NCBI GenBank assembly: GCA_913020435.1
Contig: CAJVZZ010000019.1
Span: 1-47,192, forward strand
Origin: an uncultured Flavobacteriales bacterium
GTDB lineage: Bacteria; Bacteroidota; Bacteroidia; Flavobacteriales_G; Salibacteraceae
Direction of reading: 5' to 3'
Length of the DNA: 47,192 bases
How positions within the stretch are numbered: the first letter of the stretch is position 1; every line of letters starts with the position of its first letter. Positions 34,020 through 41,723 of this stretch are shown here, piece by piece. A program made the position numbers and the translations under genes. The notes below the pieces were generated by a model, which saw only the letters and a list, made by a program, of their open reading frames with translations, had not been told where the DNA came from and made no database searches.

Positions 34020-34322
34020 TTAATTGTTAGCCGTGGTTATTTTTAATGTCTCTTGAATAGTCCAAATGCCTATCGGAAATATTAAAAGTCCTATCAGTAT
34101 TCGAGTTAAAGTAATTTTCTTTTTGATTACAGGAATTCCGATTATGGTTGATAGGACCCAACGATTAATTTCAGTTTCATGGAATTCGTTTGTTAGAATA
34201 TTATATCCAATATTCAGTCTTACGATGTTTTGAATGGCGAATAAAAGATGTCGAAGAGTTCTAAGATTATTAAATTTAGAATGTGTGTTGAGCGAATAAT
34301 TATTTTTTTGAATAAGCCTTAT
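34020..34322 (-). pseudogene. Startless open frame, possible gene remnant
   Basis: One minus-strand frame is open for 100 codons from just after a TAA (34325-34323) to a TAA at 34022-34020. It has no ATG, GTG or TTG start that I can find. Its C-terminal part looks protein-like: a basic segment IPVIKKKITLTRI then a hydrophobic helix ILIGLLIFPIGIWTI. It may be the end of a decayed small membrane-protein gene or simply chance in AT-rich DNA. Confidence 0.25.
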
Positions 34323-34343
34323 TTAGAATGATTATAAATAAGC

Positions 34344-34351
34344 TATCTTTG
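34344..34351 (+). promoter_or_regulatory. Minus-7 box for the CoA-transferase gene
   Basis: TATCTTTG followed by C, ending ten bases before the ATG at 34362. It supports the first ATG over the in-frame ATG four codons later. Confidence 0.55.
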
Positions 34352-34361
34352 CTCTCAAAAG

Positions 34362-35642
34362 ATGAATTCAACTATGAAAACAGCCAATGAAGCTGTGAAA
34401 ATTATAAAATCTGGTAATAGGGTCTTTATTCATACTGCTGCTGCATCTCCAAAGCACCTTATTCAGGCTATGACAGATAGGTACGAAGAATTAAAAGATG
34501 TTGAAATTATCTCTGCGCATACAGAGGGTGAAGTACCTTATGCAGCAGATGTATATAAAGATAGTTTTACTATAAATTGTTTTTTTGTTGGGCACAATAT
34601 TCGCAGCCATGTGCAGCGAGGTAGAGCAAATTATATTCCAATCTTTTTAAGTGAAATTCCGATGTTATTCAGAAGTGGTAAAATGCCAATAGATGTTGCA
34701 TTAATTACTGTTTCACCACCAAATGAAAAAGGATTTTGCTCATTAGGTTGTTCTGTAGATATTTCTAATGCTGCAATTGATACAGCTAAATATGTTATTG
34801 CTCAAGTCAATCCAAATATGCCTTTTGTTCATGGTAATGGAATTATTCATATCAGCAAAATTCATGCATGTGTTCCTGTAAAGGATCCATTATATGAAAG
34901 AGCGATTAAACCCATTAGTGAATTGGAGAAGAAAATAGGAAAGAACATTGCTAGTTTAGTTGAAGATGGGGCTACATTGCAAATGGGTATTGGAGGGATC
35001 CCAGATGCTGCATTGTCTTACTTGAACCACCATAAAAATATTGGGATACATACAGAAATGTGCTCTGACGGAATTATTGATTTGGTTGAAAAAGGAGTCA
35101 TTAATGGCAGTAATAAAGTTACCGAACCCGGAAAAATAGTTTCTGGTTTTGCTTATGGAACAAAAAGAATTTATGATTTCATAGACAACAATCCATTGGT
35201 TAATATGATGGATGTGGGCTACGTTAATGATACTCGCACGATAAGAAAAAATCCAAAAGTAACTGCCATCAATAGTGCTATTGAAATTGATTTATATGGT
35301 CAAGTTTGTGCAGATTCTATAGGTACGCTTCATTATTCGGGAGTAGGAGGGCAAATGGATTTCATTAGAGGAGCGACATTGTCAAAAGGAGGTAAAGCAA
35401 TATTGGCACTGCCTTCTAGAACACAAAAAGGAATCCCGAGAATAGTGTCAGTTTTAAAATCGGGTGCATCAGTAGTCACAACAAGAGCACATGTTCAATA
35501 TATCGTAACTGAATATGGTATTGCCTCGATCTATGCAAAGAACTTAAAACAAAGAGCTCAAGAAATGATGAAGATAGCGCATCCAGAAGATCGTGAACTA
35601 TTATCTAAACAGATTTATGAAAATTCTAGAATTTTAGTTTGA
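34362..35642 (+). CDS. Acetyl-CoA hydrolase/transferase family protein (4-hydroxybutyrate CoA-transferase-like)
   Basis: Class I CoA-transferases move CoA between acyl groups through a gamma-glutamyl-CoA thioester. The 426-residue protein has the N-terminal domain with HIQAMTDR-like LIQAMTDRYEEL, SPPNEKGFCSLG, and LVEDGATLQMGIGGIPDAAL. The C-terminal domain has IHTEMCSDGIIDLVEKG, SAIEIDLYGQVCADSIG and HYSGVGGQMDFIRGA. The end reads VTEYGIASIYAKNLKQRAQEMMKIAHPEDRELL. The catalytic glutamate is probably in HTEMCSDG or in NSAIEID. It stands alone, flanked by decayed DNA on both sides. The acyl substrate is unknown. Confidence 0.88.
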   Translation: MNSTMKTANEAVKIIKSGNRVFIHTAAASPKHLIQAMTDRYEELKDVEIISAHTEGEVPYAADVYKDSFTINCFFVGHNIRSHVQRGRANYIPIFLSEIPMLFRSGKMPIDVALITVSPPNEKGFCSLGCSVDISNAAIDTAKYVIAQVNPNMPFVHGNGIIHISKIHACVPVKDPLYERAIKPISELEKKIGKNIASLVEDGATLQMGIGGIPDAALSYLNHHKNIGIHTEMCSDGIIDLVEKGVINGSNKVTEPGKIVSGFAYGTKRIYDFIDNNPLVNMMDVGYVNDTRTIRKNPKVTAINSAIEIDLYGQVCADSIGTLHYSGVGGQMDFIRGATLSKGGKAILALPSRTQKGIPRIVSVLKSGASVVTTRAHVQYIVTEYGIASIYAKNLKQRAQEMMKIAHPEDRELLSKQIYENSRILV

Positions 35643-35775
35643 TTATTTTGTTCTATAGTCCATTTCTTGAATTTCATATTTCAAATATATTGGGTTGAAG
35701 TTTAAAGCATTATTTTAGCAATAATGGTTAATATGATTTTGGTTTATATCGCATTAAAGTCTTCTGCTGTAAAGG
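35643..35775. other. Intergenic DNA downstream of the CoA-transferase
   Basis: No gene is visible. It lies on the C-terminal side of the katG remnant, but no further catalase-like sequence can be read in it. Confidence 0.4.
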
Positions 35776-35900
35776 TGTACTGCTTTTTTTGCAGCTTCCT
35801 CAATAGCCGTATTACCTCCTAAAACAATTAAATCTGCTATTGAAATTTTTTTACGTTCAGATTTAGCATTAACATCTTTTGATTCACTTTGAGTCAATTC
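35776..35900 (-). pseudogene. katG: Remnant of a catalase-peroxidase gene (katG fragment)
   Basis: On the minus strand, from about 35897 down to 35781, one frame encodes [18 protein letters not shown] and then [22 protein letters not shown]. This closely matches the C-terminal domain of KatG, where the segment [22 protein letters not shown] is highly conserved. Only about 40 residues remain. No start codon precedes it, the flanking haem-peroxidase sequence is gone, and a stop follows within ten codons (AVHLYSRRL then TAA). It is a deletion relic adjacent to aroE. Confidence 0.75.
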
Positions 35901-35962
35901 AAAGCTCCGCGGCTTGAGCCAAAAAATAAAAAATCAATTTGCAGAAGAATAATTTATCAAAA

Positions 35963-36703
35963 TTATAAACCCCAAACTTGCCAACTCTTTTCGGCTTGTA
36001 AACTCAACATTTCGTAACCATTTTTAATAGTAGCCCCTTTTGCTTCGCACTTGCTCAAGAACATAGATTTTACTGGATTGTAAACCAAGTCAAAAGCGAT
36101 GTGATGGCCTTTAATGGTTTGATACGGAATGTCTGCACAAAACAGAGTGTCCGGGTAAGTGCCTAGCGGAGTAGTGTTGATAATTAGGTTGTGTTCGAAG
36201 ATTGTTTTTTCGGTTAAATCTTGGTAGTTAATATCACCATTGTAACGGCTAACAAATTGGTAAGGAATATTTATTTGGTCCAGAGCATAAGCAACTGCCT
36301 TTGCTGCTCCTCCTGTTCCTAAAATCAGCGCTTTATTATCTATAGACAAATCTATTAATGGCTTTAAGGAACATAGGAAACCATACCAATCGGTGTTATG
36401 GCCTATTAGTTTAATCTGAGATAATTCTCGCTGAATTTCTATGCAATTAACCGCACCAATGGATTTGGCATCTTCTGAGAGCTTATCCAATAATGGAAGG
36501 GTGCTTTCTTTGTAAGGAATGGTAACGTTAAGGCCCTTTATTTCTGGTGATTTATGAACTAATGTCCTAAGCTCGCTGACCGAGGGCATTTCAAAATTTT
36601 TGTATTCACAATCTTGGATTCCTAGTAAACTGAATTTTTTTTCGAAGTAGGTTTTCGAAAACGAATGTCCTAAAGACTTACCGATAAGTCCGTAAGTTTT
36701 CAA
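35963..36703 (-). CDS. aroE: Shikimate dehydrogenase
   Basis: AroE reduces 3-dehydroshikimate to shikimate with NADPH in aromatic amino acid synthesis. The 246-residue protein shows GLIGKSLGHSFSKTYFEKKF (substrate-binding Ser residues), KGLNVTIPYKESTLPLLD with the catalytic lysine, and NTDWYGF. The nucleotide-binding loop is ILGTGGAAKAVAYAL, and INTTPLGTYPD and NGYEMLSLQAEKSWQVW follow. It is slightly shorter than E. coli AroE. Last gene of the five-gene minus-strand operon, it lies one base after the DUF368 gene. Confidence 0.95.
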   Translation of the reverse strand: MKTYGLIGKSLGHSFSKTYFEKKFSLLGIQDCEYKNFEMPSVSELRTLVHKSPEIKGLNVTIPYKESTLPLLDKLSEDAKSIGAVNCIEIQRELSQIKLIGHNTDWYGFLCSLKPLIDLSIDNKALILGTGGAAKAVAYALDQINIPYQFVSRYNGDINYQDLTEKTIFEHNLIINTTPLGTYPDTLFCADIPYQTIKGHHIAFDLVYNPVKSMFLSKCEAKGATIKNGYEMLSLQAEKSWQVWGL

Positions 36704-36704
36704 A

Positions 36705-37631
36705 CTATGCTTCTGTTTTAGGAGAAAACTTATCCATTACTATGATGAGCAAAAAACCAACCACCATCATCAATAATGCACCAAAAATCAAAGGTTCTGA
36801 TTCAGTGTATTGAGCTGGAAGTAAACTCATTTGAGTTACCGGAACTATTTCTCCGTGAGAATCAATACGTGTAGTCAAGGTTTCTTTCCAAGGCCAAACT
36901 TTGTTTAATGAACCAAACATAAAGCCAGTTAGTATAGCTATGGTCATGTTGTGAAACTTCTTGAACATATAACTTAATACATGAGAAAAAGAAACCAATC
37001 CTAATACACAACCTACCATGAAGGTGGCGATAACGGCAAGATTTAATTCACTCAAAGCACCCACTATGTACTCATATTTACCTAAGAGCAATAAGATGAA
37101 TGCACCAGATATTCCCGGTAGAATCATGGCGCAAATTGCCAACATACCGCATAAAAAGATAAACCAAAGTTCGGTAGGGGTTTGTGCAGGAGCCGCGATA
37201 GTAATGTAATACGCAATTGCACTTCCAAGAACAACTCCACCAATAGATTTTAGGTTCCATTTGGTGATACTTTTTGAAACCACATAAGCCGATGCTACGA
37301 TAAGTCCAAAGAAGAAACTCCAAACTAAAATTGGGTGTTCGGCTAATAAGTATTTGATCACTTTTGAGAGAGAAACAACGGATATACCAATACCTATAAA
37401 TAGAGCAACTAAGAAATTTCCATTGACTGTTTTCCACGTGGCATGAATACCTTCTTTGAAAAGCATTTTAATGGTATTCGGTTCTATTGATTTAAGCGAA
37501 TTAATCAATTCCTCATAAATACCTGTAATGAAAGCAATGGTTCCTCCAGAAACGCCAGGAACAACATCAGCTGCGCCCATGCCCATTCCTTTTGCTGTAA
37601 TTAGCAGATAGTCTTTAATACTTCTTTTCAT
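36705..37631 (-). CDS. DUF368 membrane protein (PopT-type undecaprenyl phosphate translocase family)
   Basis: A 308-residue polytopic protein with about eight or nine helices. The family start is GMGMGAADVVPGVSGGTIAFITGIYEELI, and a second similar loop is MLAICAMILPGISGAFILLLLGKYEYI; these internal repeats are diagnostic of DUF368. DUF368 members (PopT) have been reported to return undecaprenyl phosphate to the cytoplasmic face for wall and LPS synthesis. The role here is assigned by family only. It is fourth in the operon, three bases after the rhodanese. Confidence 0.9.
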   Translation of the reverse strand: MKRSIKDYLLITAKGMGMGAADVVPGVSGGTIAFITGIYEELINSLKSIEPNTIKMLFKEGIHATWKTVNGNFLVALFIGIGISVVSLSKVIKYLLAEHPILVWSFFFGLIVASAYVVSKSITKWNLKSIGGVVLGSAIAYYITIAAPAQTPTELWFIFLCGMLAICAMILPGISGAFILLLLGKYEYIVGALSELNLAVIATFMVGCVLGLVSFSHVLSYMFKKFHNMTIAILTGFMFGSLNKVWPWKETLTTRIDSHGEIVPVTQMSLLPAQYTESEPLIFGALLMMVVGFLLIIVMDKFSPKTEA

Positions 37632-37634
37632 AGG

Positions 37635-37958
37635 TTAACAAGGAATAATAGAAGTGTCAACTTCCTCTGACCAGGCAAGGATACCGCCAGTCAAGTTGTG
37701 TAAGTTTTGAAATTTATGGTGCACTTCTAGATAATCAATCATAGCTTCGGATCTATTTCCCGACCTACAATGCATAATTACTTTTCCAGTAGTTATAATT
37801 TCAGAAAGGTGATCTAAGATTTCGGCCATAGGAATCGATTTAGCCCTAACACCGAGGTTTGAGAAGTCGAATTCGTAGGTGTCTCGAATATCAATTATTT
37901 GCAAATCAGTTTCAGTTTGCATCAAATCTCTCAATTCGCTTGCACTAATTTGTTTCAT
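37635..37958 (-). CDS. Single-domain rhodanese
   Basis: A 107-residue cytosolic sulfurtransferase domain. It starts ISASELRDLM, has LQIIDIRDTYEFDFSNLGVRAKSIPM, and the active loop VIMHCRSGNRSEAMIDYL with the catalytic cysteine. The third gene of the minus-strand operon, it follows the phosphosulfolactate synthase gene by three bases. That adjacency to a sulfonate-forming enzyme may be functional. Rhodaneses are often placed in unrelated operons, so this is only a hint. Confidence 0.9.
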   Translation of the reverse strand: MKQISASELRDLMQTETDLQIIDIRDTYEFDFSNLGVRAKSIPMAEILDHLSEIITTGKVIMHCRSGNRSEAMIDYLEVHHKFQNLHNLTGGILAWSEEVDTSIIPC

Positions 37959-37961
37959 GCG

Positions 37962-38747
37962 TTATTTAATGACCTTATCGACAAGGTGTTCTGGTAAAAA
38001 CTGCATGAAAGTATCTCCTCGAAGTCCAACTCTTAATGTTTCCAATGGAATAACTTCATCGTAACCAATGTTTCCAAGATTTACATTATGTCCAAATTGT
38101 TCGATAAACCAAACTTGCTGAGGCTTTTTTGGTGCTTCCCAAAGAATATCATCTACATCAATATTTGCAATTATTCGGTTAACCAACATGGTGTGTGCAG
38201 TTCCATTTGGACGATAAATTCCAACGTTTCCTGACTCACGTGCTTCAGCAATTACTTTAAAGCTACCCGCTTCCAGTTCATTTTTCATCATGCTAATCCA
38301 CATTCCAGGACTAATGAAAATACCTTCTTCTTTGCTACCAACTTCACTCAGCACTTCTACTTCTTTTGCTAAATCAGTAATAAGTTCGCATTTTTTTCCA
38401 TGATCTAAAAAAATAGAACCGTCAGAAATTTCAGCACAATTCAAATTAAGTTTACTCAACAGCTTTTTATAATCATCATACATGTCTCGCATGAGAAAAG
38501 CCTCAAATAGGGTTCCGCCTAAATAAACTTTGATATCAGCTTCGTGATACAACTTAATTTTTTCGTCAATCCTTTTTGTACAAAAAGAGGTACCAAAACC
38601 AAGCTTTACGTAATCTGTAAGATCACTGGCTTGTTCAATAAAATCTTCAACCTGACGAACACTTAGACCTTTGTCCATCATCATGGTTAAGCCCGTTTTT
38701 CTCGGTTTTTCTGTTCTATCTGGTAAATGTGGAAGCGTGTAATTCAT
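37962..38747 (-). CDS. comA: Phosphosulfolactate synthase (ComA family)
   Basis: ComA adds sulfite to phosphoenolpyruvate to give (2R)-phosphosulfolactate, the first step of the PEP branch of coenzyme M synthesis in archaea. The 261-residue protein is a TIM-barrel-like ComA homologue: KPRKTGLTMMMDKGLSVRQVEDFIE, DYVKLGFGTSF, KVYLGGTLFEAFLM, EISDGSIFLDHGKK, IYRPNGTAHT, and LWEAPKKPQQVWFIEQFGHNVNLGNI. Homologues are frequent in Bacteroidota, where coenzyme M is not expected; a role in sulfolactate or sulfonolipid precursor formation is plausible but unproven. Second gene of the operon, it lies one base after the TPR gene. Confidence 0.9.
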   Translation of the reverse strand: MNYTLPHLPDRTEKPRKTGLTMMMDKGLSVRQVEDFIEQASDLTDYVKLGFGTSFCTKRIDEKIKLYHEADIKVYLGGTLFEAFLMRDMYDDYKKLLSKLNLNCAEISDGSIFLDHGKKCELITDLAKEVEVLSEVGSKEEGIFISPGMWISMMKNELEAGSFKVIAEARESGNVGIYRPNGTAHTMLVNRIIANIDVDDILWEAPKKPQQVWFIEQFGHNVNLGNIGYDEVIPLETLRVGLRGDTFMQFLPEHLVDKVIK

Positions 38748-38748
38748 A

Positions 38749-40146
38749 CTAAGAAAAGAAATCTTTTATTTCAATATCTGCCATTAATTGGGGGCAGTAT
38801 TCGAAAATAGATTGTTTTAAGTTATCATCAATAATTGTTGCATTTGTCCAAAACTCAAATGCATTATTTTTTCTGCCCATCAAAAAATGATAGGTACCTA
38901 TTCGGTAGATTAAATCGGGTTGATTCTTAAATTTTGCAAGTCCAGTTTCCAGCATTTCAATTGCCAAATATTTTTCGTCATTGCAGAAGTATAAATCTGA
39001 ATAGTCTAAATAAATCTCACTGTTTTTATGATCCAACTCTATAACCTTATCGTATGCTCTTTTAGCAGCATCAAAATAGCCAAGAGATTTACAAACATCT
39101 CCATATAAATACTGGACTAAACTATTGTCGGAATTCAACTTTAATGCTTTTTCGCAATAGTTTAGTGCTTCTTCGCCGTCTCCTAATTCAAGGTAGCAAT
39201 TTGCAGCACCAATCCATGCGTCCAAATGATCTTCATCTAGCTCTATTGCTTTTTGATAGGCAATTTTAGCTTTTCCAAATTTTTGTAAGTTTTCGAAGCA
39301 ATCCCCGATATAAAAATGAGTTTGCGCAGCAGGACCCTCTAATTCTAACGTACGCTCAAAAGCTTCAATGGCTTCTTGGTAACGGCCTAGTCTGCCCAGT
39401 ATGTTACCTTTATTATACCAACCAGAAGAAAACTCCTCAAAGGAAATTACAGAGTAATCAAAAGCATTAAGAGCTTCTTCATATTTCTCTAACGTGGTGT
39501 ATAAGTTACCTAGATTAAACCAAGCATGGTGGTTGAATGGGTTTGTGTGTAAGAAGGACTTGAAAAATTCAGCTCCTAATTTTTGATTACCGTTTACTTC
39601 ATAACAAAATGCCATTTCATATAAGCCTTCAATACTATCAGGAAATTCATTCATCATGACTTTTAGCCAATAAATTGATTGAGCAGGCTTTTCTAACGAT
39701 TGACATTCTGCGGCTAATTGAATATAAATATCTTCTTTACCGTCTTCGCAAAGCCCTAAAGCTTTTTTGTAGTGTATAATGGCGCTGTAATGTTCCATTT
39801 TACGACTGTAAACGTCACCTATACCAATAAAAATATCAGGATTAAATGGGTAGATTTCATCTAATTTCTTGAGAACGGAAAGCGCTTCGTCTAACTCGTT
39901 TTGCTCCATAAAAACTTCTGCTTTCTTTAGGTTAAGTTCTGCAGAATTTGGATGCTGGTATTGAGCAAAGACTAATGCTTTAACCGCTTTTTCTAGACGT
40001 AATGTGTTAAGGTAGTGGTCTATAATCACTTCCCATTCGTTAACATCAAAGTAATAGTAAGCAGTATCGGAAAACATATCTTCCAGTTTTACCAGCCTAT
40101 CCTGATTGTTATTGTCATCATACGAAGGGTCGAAATCTTCTCTCAT
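38749..40146 (-). CDS. Tetratricopeptide-repeat protein
   Basis: A 465-residue soluble protein built almost entirely of TPR units from about residue 35 to 430. Repeated patterns include GWYNKGNILGRLGRYQEAIEAFERTLEL, AWIGAANCYLELGDGEEALNYCEKALKLN and FNLGNLYTTLEKYEEALNAF. The N-terminus is acidic (MREDFDPSYDDNNNQD). No signal peptide or catalytic domain is seen, so it is likely a scaffold. The ATG at 40146 is chosen over the upstream ATG at 40245 because a perfect TATATTTG box lies between them (40179-40172). As the first gene of the operon with comA, rhodanese, DUF368 and aroE it may be co-regulated with them; its partners are unknown. Confidence 0.87.
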   Translation of the reverse strand: MREDFDPSYDDNNNQDRLVKLEDMFSDTAYYYFDVNEWEVIIDHYLNTLRLEKAVKALVFAQYQHPNSAELNLKKAEVFMEQNELDEALSVLKKLDEIYPFNPDIFIGIGDVYSRKMEHYSAIIHYKKALGLCEDGKEDIYIQLAAECQSLEKPAQSIYWLKVMMNEFPDSIEGLYEMAFCYEVNGNQKLGAEFFKSFLHTNPFNHHAWFNLGNLYTTLEKYEEALNAFDYSVISFEEFSSGWYNKGNILGRLGRYQEAIEAFERTLELEGPAAQTHFYIGDCFENLQKFGKAKIAYQKAIELDEDHLDAWIGAANCYLELGDGEEALNYCEKALKLNSDNSLVQYLYGDVCKSLGYFDAAKRAYDKVIELDHKNSEIYLDYSDLYFCNDEKYLAIEMLETGLAKFKNQPDLIYRIGTYHFLMGRKNNAFEFWTNATIIDDNLKQSIFEYCPQLMADIEIKDFFS

Positions 40147-40171
40147 GGGTGTTTTAAACCAACTATAAAAA

Positions 40172-40179
40172 CAAATATA
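40172..40179 (-). promoter_or_regulatory. Minus-7 box for the five-gene minus-strand operon
   Basis: The minus strand reads TATATTTG, 26 bases upstream of ATG 40146. With gaps of only one to three bases between the five genes it is probably their main promoter. Confidence 0.6.
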
Positions 40180-40284
40180 CCCAATATGAGATGCATCGTT
40201 TTTTAGGCATTGCAAAGTTGTTAAAAAGAAATTAACAGCCAACAACTATGGCAATTCTTTACCAATTAAAGACAGCTAAAAATT

Positions 40285-40292
40285 TATATTTG
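40285..40292 (+). promoter_or_regulatory. Minus-7 box for the phosphoglucosamine mutase operon
   Basis: TATATTTG followed by CC, about 43 bases before the ATG at 40335. It diverges from the box at 40172-40179. Confidence 0.6.
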
Positions 40293-40334
40293 CCAGCGCT
40301 ATAAACCCTAAACCTTAAACATTAGTAAGTAAGA

Positions 40335-41723
40335 ATGACTTTAATAAAATCAATTTCAGGAATCAGAGGAACCATAGGTGGTAAACCAGGAGATGGACTA
40401 ACGCCGGTAGATATAGTAAAATTTGCCTCGGCTTTCGGAACATGGGTTCTAAGAAGAAATGATCACGCAAAATCTACAATTGTAATCGGTCGTGATGCTC
40501 GTATATCTGGTCAATTAGTTTCAAATTTAGTTTCTTCAACCTTGCAAGGTTTAGGAATTGATGTAATCGACTTGGGACTGACAACAACCCCAACAGTGGA
40601 GATAGCAGTTACTCATGAAAATGCTCAGGCTGGAATTATCCTTACAGCAAGTCACAATCCAATTCAATGGAATGCATTGAAATTGCTGAATGAAAAAGGA
40701 GAATTCATCACAGGAGCTGATGGCGCTGAAGTGCTTGAAATAGCAGATAAAGAAGATTTTGAATTTGCTGAAGTAAGGAAGCTGGGAAAATACCTTCAAA
40801 ATGAAACCTATTTACAACGTCATATAGATATGATTTTGTCGATGGATTTGGTTGATGTAGACATTATAAAGAAAAAACAATTTAAGATTGTTGTAGACGG
40901 TGTAAATTCAACCGGAGGGATTTATGTTCCTGCACTATTAAAGGCTTTAGGAGTTGAGGTAATTGAATTACATTGTATACCAACTGGACATTTTGCTCAC
41001 AATCCAGAACCATTGCCGGAACACTTAACTGAGATTTCAGGCATGGTGAGTAAACATGATGCGCACTTGGGAGTTGTAGTCGATCCTGATGTCGATCGAT
41101 TGGCATTTGTATCTGAAGATGGTGAAATGTTTGGTGAAGAATACACATTGGTTGCTATTGCAGACTACGTATTGAGTAAAACACCGGGAAATACGGTTTC
41201 GAACATGAGCTCAACTCGCGCACTGAGAGATGTAACCGAAAAATACGGTCAAACTTATACTGCTTCCGCAGTAGGAGAGGTGCATGTAGTTACAAAAATG
41301 AAAGAAACCAATGCTGTAATTGGTGGAGAAGGAAACGGCGGTATCATTTATCCTGCATCACATTACGGAAGAGATGCTTTGGTTGGAATAGCACTGTTTC
41401 TTACACATTTGGCAAAAGAGAATAAGACCATGTCTATTCTGAAAGCAAGTTATCCGAGTTATCATATTTCAAAGAATAAGATTGAGCTTACTCCAGAAAT
41501 TGATGTAGACAAGATTTTGAGTTCAATTGAAAAGAAATACAGCAAATACCCTATAAACACCATCGATGGAGTTAAAATTGACTTTGATGAGGAATGGGTG
41601 CATTTGAGAAAATCGAATACTGAACCCATAATCAGAATTTATACAGAAAGTGCTAGTGCAAATACTGCCAGTAATTTGGCGAATAAAATAATTAGCGATA
41701 TCAAAGAGATAATCAAAAGTTAA
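40335..41723 (+). CDS. glmM: Phosphoglucosamine mutase / phosphomannomutase family
   Basis: This alpha-D-phosphohexomutase of 462 residues probably interconverts glucosamine-6-P and glucosamine-1-P for UDP-GlcNAc synthesis. The N-terminus is IKSISGIRGTIGG. The phosphoserine loop is TASHNPIQWNALKLL with S106. The metal loop is DPDVDRLAFV, the sugar-recognition loop is GGEGNGGIIYP, and the phosphate-binding loop near the end is RKSNTEPIIRIYTES. GlmM versus phosphomannomutase specificity is not settled by these motifs; GlmM is the more likely call in Bacteroidota. Its stop overlaps the cysteine desulfurase start by one base. Confidence 0.9.
   Translation: MTLIKSISGIRGTIGGKPGDGLTPVDIVKFASAFGTWVLRRNDHAKSTIVIGRDARISGQLVSNLVSSTLQGLGIDVIDLGLTTTPTVEIAVTHENAQAGIILTASHNPIQWNALKLLNEKGEFITGADGAEVLEIADKEDFEFAEVRKLGKYLQNETYLQRHIDMILSMDLVDVDIIKKKQFKIVVDGVNSTGGIYVPALLKALGVEVIELHCIPTGHFAHNPEPLPEHLTEISGMVSKHDAHLGVVVDPDVDRLAFVSEDGEMFGEEYTLVAIADYVLSKTPGNTVSNMSSTRALRDVTEKYGQTYTASAVGEVHVVTKMKETNAVIGGEGNGGIIYPASHYGRDALVGIALFLTHLAKENKTMSILKASYPSYHISKNKIELTPEIDVDKILSSIEKKYSKYPINTIDGVKIDFDEEWVHLRKSNTEPIIRIYTESASANTASNLANKIISDIKEIIKS

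Noticed and set aside
40147-40245. Upstream ATG at 40245 for the TPR protein
   Set aside because: The promoter box at 40172-40179 lies downstream of it, and the added residues lack TPR pattern.
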